Positions 58,850 to 64,000 of a stretch of 64,000 nt of DNA are shown one piece after another. The position numbers and the translations under genes are program-made. Source of the stretch: Ischnura elegans (lineage: Eukaryota; Arthropoda; Insecta; Odonata; Coenagrionidae); contig NC_060252.1 in assembly GCF_921293095.1 (NCBI RefSeq), positions 6,696,001 to 6,760,000 of the forward strand. The letters run 5' to 3'. Each line of letters opens with the position of its first letter. The first letter of the stretch is position 1. The notes under the pieces are model-generated. The model saw only the letters and a program-made list of their open reading frames with translations. It ran no database searches and was not told the origin of the DNA.

Positions 58850-60418
58850 CTGAAAAAAAGAAAGAAATGCACATCAAATACATGCCAACATATACAGATT
58901 TAAGGTTACGGGAAAATTTGTCACATTAACAGCTACTCCTACATAAAAGGCCAATGACAGAGGGCTTGAGTCCTGAGGACACATTACACCCCTTGACTTA
59001 TCTAGGTACAGCAGACCCCCACTTTACGATGCAGATGACGATTGAGCATATGATCACAGCTGATTTTACCTGTGCTGTTTCAAGTTTTTGCAATCCTTTT
59101 TCCATATTGCACAATAGTTCATCAATTGTGTAAAGCTATGTCTTGCTTTTAAACAAAAAAATATTTTGAAACATGCCCTGACATTATTCTAAAACAGATT
59201 CCTCTGCTAGAATAATGCCGATTCAACGTCAGATGGAATGCATGTTATGATCAGTCTTCCAGAACGAATTATTAATACGTATCATAAAGCAAAGGTCAAC
59301 TGCATACACTGTCCTTCAACTTCATTTCCTCCTTCCCATTGTAATTGCTGTATTGAACTCAAGGACAATTTTGAAGAGAATGAGGAAAGAGCATTACGTG
59401 AAATACTACTTAGGAACATGCACCTTACTTCTCCTAACTTTCATGCACTTCCTCAAGAAGACTTAATATAACTACCTTCTAGTAACACCTTTAAGAGAAA
59501 ATTACTGGCATAATATACTCTTAAGTTAAGTTATGATGAAATTAAATTTAGATGAACATGAAATATAAAAGAGAGAAATGTGATGATGGATGCTTAACTA
59601 GAGCCAATTACGGACCATAACACATTTTCAAACATAAGGGTCCTTTCGCGGTTGCCAAATGAAAGTGAATTACGGAAATCAAAGAGTGAAAAAGAAAACC
59701 CTTGCGTTAAGACCTCTCAGGTTTCACCATGGGTCAGGTTTTCCAAGTTCTAAATTCCCTTCCAAACATTCTGAAGCACGACTTGCCCATCGTCATTAGG
59801 TACTCAAGAATGCAAGTCTGCTAAACTGTCAATTATGAGCAGAATAACTTGCATTCCTGGGTGAGTGATGGACGAGACGCTAGTAGAAACGTTGGAGGGA
59901 GAGGTGGAAAACTTTCCCTGGCGTGAAATCTGACATAACAAACCTAAACCTGTAATCGAATTTAATTCTAAAATATAAACTTTTACAATAATGACTGCCT
60001 TTAACATACAGGTGACATGACACTGACTAGATAGATAGGTTTCTATTGAACCACATTCATCTAACTTTTCCCAGTTAATGACACAGTCGTTGCACTTAAG
60101 GTAGGATCTGACAACCACCAGCCAACCAATGGAATTTTAGAAATGTCACTATCATTTTGACCTTCCTTTAAATTGTCCACAAATTTGAGATAGAAGTCCA
60201 GTGAATGTCCTCACATGAAATACATGCCTAATGAGCACAAGTGAGATTTCATTACCACTTAATTTTCATTAAAACAGCTTTATATTAGTCCTTTAAAAAT
60301 TTTGTTTCTTATTGGTACCACAGCATCAATGCAAACAAGTCAATATGCCTTTAATAAGCAATTAAGTTGTTTTAAGCAACTTTCATTTCCAAATCACAAT
60401 CTCTGAAGATGCTTGAAG
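58850..60418. other. no gene recognised; Penelope-like relic at 59858-59930
   Basis: GAAACGTTGG at 59886-59895 is preceded by TGATGGACGA and followed by GGTGGAAAACTTT. This resembles the GAAACGTYGG...GGTGGAAAACCCGAGAAACTT order of the Penelope-type repeats, without an intact CTGANGA box. Nothing else is recognised in this interval. Confidence 0.4.
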
Positions 60419-60420
60419 TA

Positions 60421-62188
60421 CCGTATAAGCTTGTGTAAGAGGCGCACACGAGTAAGAGGCGCACCCCTATTTTGAGGATCGAAGCTATAAAGAAAAAAAA
60501 TTTTGCGACTTTTTTTATCCTATCGTGCGGTGTTGCAGACGTATGCCTGGAATTTCGACAGTTATCGAAATGTCCTCTTTCAGTACTATTTGAAAAAGGA
60601 AATTTTGATAACTGCGGCGGCATAAGAGGGAGTAGAAAGAGTTCCGATCTTCTCTTTGCATACGCCATCGCTCTACATTGCTTGTCCTACTCACGAACAA
60701 TTTTGTGTAGAAGCTCTCGCAGGAGTATTGCAATAGAATTGCAGCCGTGGAAAATTTTAAGGCAAAACACGACAGGCAAATGGCATGAGCTTTCCCAAGA
60801 GATTGAAGAACAATCGAGGCAATCTCAGCGCCGTAGGTTAATAACCACGTCGTAGATTTAAGGCCCCTTGCACACACACCGATTTTGGACGGCCGGTAAA
60901 ATATCACCGGCACCGGCAAAATGCCGGTTATCTGCCGGCTATTGTCACTGTGGATCGCCGGCGCCGGCTCAAAAACTTAGCAACGTATCGTTTGACCGGT
61001 AAAAATCCGGCGTGTGTGCAAGCATCGCTTCGCCGGTAAAATATCGGCCAATATTTTACCGGCCGTCCAAAATCGGTGTGTGTGCAAGGGGCCTAACGGA
61101 ACTACACTCGGCTCTCCATCAGCTAATGCCTCTGCCGTTTTTTTCCTTTCCGAGACTCCACAGGAAAATATCAAGTTACAGGGGAACAATGGAAACGTGT
61201 TTCATCCCTACCCCATTCCACCAACTGACCTTTTTCGGTCTACCAGGTTCAATTCCCCGAGTTTCTGGAGGTCAAATGCTACGTGAGTCACCTTCTGAGC
61301 TCGAAGATATCTCGATATCTTACAGCAATTGTATGACACGAACGAGGTTCTAAAAAGAATTAGACCTAACGCGACGTATATCTTACAGCATTTAAATTTT
61401 TTGAGCTCTAATTGATTGACACAAAGATTTATAGCTAAAATAAGGCTATTAATATTCAACATAGTCCAAACAGCACAATTTCGGAAGAAACAAGCGTAGC
61501 ATAAGCGCATTCAAGCAAGACGAGACGGACTGGAAACTCAGGCAACGCAAACTGCGTATATCACATTGCTGCGCCTTCGCCCCTTCGCTTTAAAGGCAAC
61601 GACGTCACATGCAAGATCGGACGTGTTCTTCCCATTCTCCTTCGCTCGTAGCTTTAAATACGGAGGGGAGGGAGCCCTCATCCCCTCGACCTCTCCTTCA
61701 GCGCTCTTCACGTATAAGCATTTCCGATTTCTTCTATCCACCATTAAGTCCAACAGTGAGCACACTCGTTCGAATTTTTTCAACCGCAGGTTTTGACACC
61801 AATATTACTATATGCAGTATATATGCCGCGGGATGCCCACTCGCGGCAATAAATTTAGCGCGCGCTCCGGAGCGAATCACCCCGCGCGATCTTTTCAATG
61901 TTCACCTCTGGGGTACCGACGTGACGGCGCGATGCTTGCAAAAAATTCAAACAGGAGCATTTTAAAAATACGTCACTAAGGGAGAAACTCCCCTGCCTGC
62001 CGCTTGATTTTGACCCAGGGTTTCAGATGACTGACTCACGCTGAAAACCAAGGCCACTCAGTTCCCCTTGAACTTGCAACCGGTGAAGGGGAGGGGGGGA
62101 AAATAAGAAGTTTGTGTAAGAGGCGCACCCCCATTTTCGGCTGCAGCATCTGGGAAAAAAGGTGCGCCTCTTACACGAGCTTATACGG
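60421..62188. mobile_element. pogo-type TIR element
   Basis: The 1,768-base element is bounded by TA (60419-60420 and 62189-62190). Inverted ends of about 27 bases begin CCGTATAAGCTYGTGTAAGA, with one mismatch. Just inside, GTAAGAGGCGCACCCC.ATTTT is repeated at both ends. TA duplication with CCGTAT ends suggests the pogo/Tigger branch of Tc1/mariner. Open frames inside (e.g. 60472-60855) lack helix-turn-helix or DDE motifs I can see, so it is likely non-autonomous or filled with other DNA. A Harbinger MITE is nested inside. Confidence 0.8.
60862..61093. mobile_element. Harbinger-type MITE nested in the pogo-type element
   Basis: A 232-base element with TAA duplications (60859-60861 and 61094-61096). 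The terminal inverted repeats are GGCCCCTTGCACACACACCG continuing through ATTTTGGACGGCCGGTAAAATAT, over 40 bases. The interior is built from CCGGTAAAAT and GCCGG words in both orientations. TWA duplication indicates PIF/Harbinger. Near-identical arms suggest a young insertion. Confidence 0.9.
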
Positions 62189-62189
62189 T

Positions 62190-62640
62190 ACATGTGCTGA
62201 TGGGACTGATCGTAATGCAGCGATAGAATTAATTTTCTTATCACTACTTACAGTTTATTCACTTTATTTATTCTTCCTCTTTATCTTTTGACATACAAAT
62301 ATTCTCTGTTCCGTATTCAAACTTCCGTGCTCACTATCTTTCATCAAAATCAACGACAACCCATTCTTGCTTTTTTCAATGACAACTTTTATATTTGAAG
62401 TTATTGAGGGTTTTCAATTCCATTTATAACACACGTCAGATTGCACCATACATAATACAATCAGATTATAAAATTCATGGTTTTATCCAGGTTTTCACCG
62501 TCTACATGTCGTCAAATTCACGGGCTATCGATAACCATTTTAGGCAAAATATTGATCACCTAACAATGCTGCACGTTAACTAAAAATTTAACAAACGCGA
62601 CAGATGCCGCGAATGCCAACGCAGCAATGGAAGTGCTATA
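62190..62640. other. intergenic, no gene recognised
   Basis: AT-rich, no recognised content. Confidence 0.5.
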
Positions 62641-62646
62641 TCTCAT

Positions 62647-62758
62647 GACTAGGGATGGGTCGAATAGTAGATTTCTCGAATTCGAATATCGAATTCGAAT
62701 ATTAAATCATTGCTCGAATACTCGAATACCTCGAATTTCGAATACCTCGAATACTAAA
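62647..62758 (+). repeat. CGAAT-rich hAT-like terminal fragment
   Basis: It begins TAGGGATGGGTCGAATAG, a start seen in hAT-type MITEs, then carries about nine TCGAAT/ATTCGA words in both orientations up to 62754. The complementary end (CGACCCATCCC) was not found nearby, so the copy is probably truncated. Confidence 0.55.
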
Positions 62759-62896
62759 CGATGAATGTGAAAATGTTTGACTAGGTCGCCTATGCAGCAG
62801 GAAACCCAAGATTTTGGCGAGTAATTGTGATTGCCTTTAAAGGATTCAAACAGGAATTTAGCTGATTAATGGAATATTTTAATTTTATGTAAACAA

Positions 62897-63530
62897 TAGG
62901 GTAGTTTCCTTCATTAAAGAAAATGAAAGGTATTGATTGTGATTCGTTACCCACCATTAGTGTATTCATAATATACAAATTATTTCGTTCTAGAAATACC
63001 GGTTTAGACTAATGGCAATGTTCAATTTTACCTCATCTGAAAAAGGCCAGATTGGCGCCTATGCGATGCCACTCCACGTGACATCACAGGGACCTAGTTT
63101 CTACACGAGAGGATCGGAGTTTTACATCGTCTGAAGTTACTAATGCATGCATGAGGCACAGAGCTCAGGGAAACATGTCTTAATAATCACACAGTCTGTT
63201 TGATAAGGTATTAATAATCCTTATTTAAGCCAAGCGCTACCAGCTAGCATGGTACTCGGCTACCTGCTAGCATCCTGCGTCGTAATAGCGCTCAGAGCCT
63301 CGCCCCAAGGTCACCTCACTTGCGGCAGCGGGAACCAGAACGACGTCACGCGGAGTTTTTCCCGGCATTCATACTTACCCGTCGCGTTTTCGCGCGCTTG
63401 AAAATTTTCACTTTTAATTTAATCGCGAAAAATAGATATCGTCTTATAAAACTCTAAAAGCGTTAAATACGTACTTCAGGAGTATTAATATTTCGATTTA
63501 GGCAATAAAAAATAATAGGAAACCACCCTA
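62897..63530 (+). mobile_element. 650 bp TIR element, copy 2
   Basis: TA at both edges (62897-62898 and 63529-63530) with inverted ends GGGTAGTTTCCT and GGGTGGTTTCCT. About 630 bases are shared with 31035-31695, including TTATTTAAGCCAAGCGCT, the ACGTCAC words and TCGCGTTTTCGCGCGCTTG. The TA duplication fits Tc1/mariner-type mobilisation. No coding potential. Confidence 0.85.
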
Positions 63531-64000
63531 TTTGAGCATTACGCCTCCGTCGTATTTCTTCTTCTTCCCGGTATTTATTTTCCTGCGCAAAATGCTTAAA
63601 TAAAGTCAGAAATATGTCGTGTTTGGTCTTATTCTTTTTTAAATTACGCGCACATTACTAATATTTCAATCCAATGAAGGTGTAATAACAATTGCCGAAA
63701 GTCATTGTTAGACACCTTTCGGGCTAGTAGATGACTCATGCAGCAGTTGACCTCGAGAGAGGGGGAAATTCGAAGCAGGTAGGTAGAAAAAGGTCAGTGG
63801 GTGAGAAAAGGGGGTGGGTGCGAGACACGTTTTTATTTTTCTCGCGTAACTTGATATTTTTTGAAGCTAAGGTTTTTGTAATACAATCCCTGCGCGAGCT
63901 GGGATCTTTTGTTTGACTTCGGAGAAGAGGAAATCGTCAAGAGTGGGTGAGGCGAATGCTGAATGGAGGGGGATAGCAGATCGTGGGAAATGCGCCAATG
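63531..64000. other. intergenic, no gene recognised
   Basis: Ends in a purine-rich stretch (63750-63830 and 63920-64000) without a recognised domain. Confidence 0.5.

Noticed and set aside
59804..60118. 104-codon minus-strand frame as a host gene
   Set aside because: It overlaps a Penelope-like relic and shows no domain or splice signals.

Overview
This window reads as nuclear, non-coding DNA from an invertebrate with a moderately AT-rich, transposon-loaded genome. There is no bacterial-style gene density, no operon and no run of long reading frames. The recognisable coding remnants belong to mobile-element families common in arthropods: ISL2EU-type THAP/DDE plus YqaJ genes, mariner, CR1-like, Jockey-like and endonuclease-RT LINEs, and Penelope-like elements. 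Many hAT, Harbinger, piggyBac and pogo-type non-autonomous elements accompany them. An insect is the best guess. The G-run-bearing hAT MITEs and the element mix would fit a damselfly or dragonfly, but that is only an impression.

Layout. 1-22.9 kb is mostly old intergenic sequence. It holds a possible tRNA-derived SINE (2.1 kb), diverged tandem repeats (5.76, 10.8-12.8, 15.4 and 17.9 kb), G-run hAT MITEs (12.3 and 16.8 kb), a CR1-like LINE scrap (14.2 kb) and Penelope-type terminal repeats (9.05, 12.85 and 16.1 kb). 22.9-26.1 kb is one delimited ISL2EU-type transposon with AT target duplications and two converging genes, both broken. 26.2-31.7 kb holds a foldback, a credible host first coding exon on the minus strand (28.81-28.91 kb), a second CR1-like scrap, an AACAGT-rich TIR element, a mariner remnant and the first copy of a TA-flanked 650 bp element. 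34.3-35.3 kb is a Penelope-derived inverted-repeat unit with a Jockey-like LINE piece inside. 36.5-38.4 kb (tail to about 39.4 kb) is a decayed LINE carrying a 200 bp palindromic insertion with a 14 bp target duplication. 40.6-42.2 kb holds a Penelope foldback, a piggyBac-type MITE and a hAT MITE.

43.7-48.4 kb holds a foldback, a Harbinger-type element and a mariner pseudogene broken by MITEs. 49.8-52.6 kb is the most interesting piece. It is a minus-strand pseudogene of a repetitive invertebrate protein family that I cannot assign to a transposase superfamily. It lies between inverted flanks that share long matching stretches, and a hAT MITE sits in one flank. 53-60 kb is comparatively poor in recognisable elements and may include a host 3' untranslated region on the minus strand, suggested by a splice acceptor at 58.85 kb. 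60.4-62.2 kb is a pogo-type TIR element with a Harbinger MITE nested in it. It is followed by a CGAAT-rich hAT-like end and the second copy of the 650 bp element.

No intact protein-coding gene, tRNA, rRNA or CRISPR array was found. The relations between parts are mainly nesting and target-site duplications, so the insertion history can be read but no cellular pathway can be inferred.
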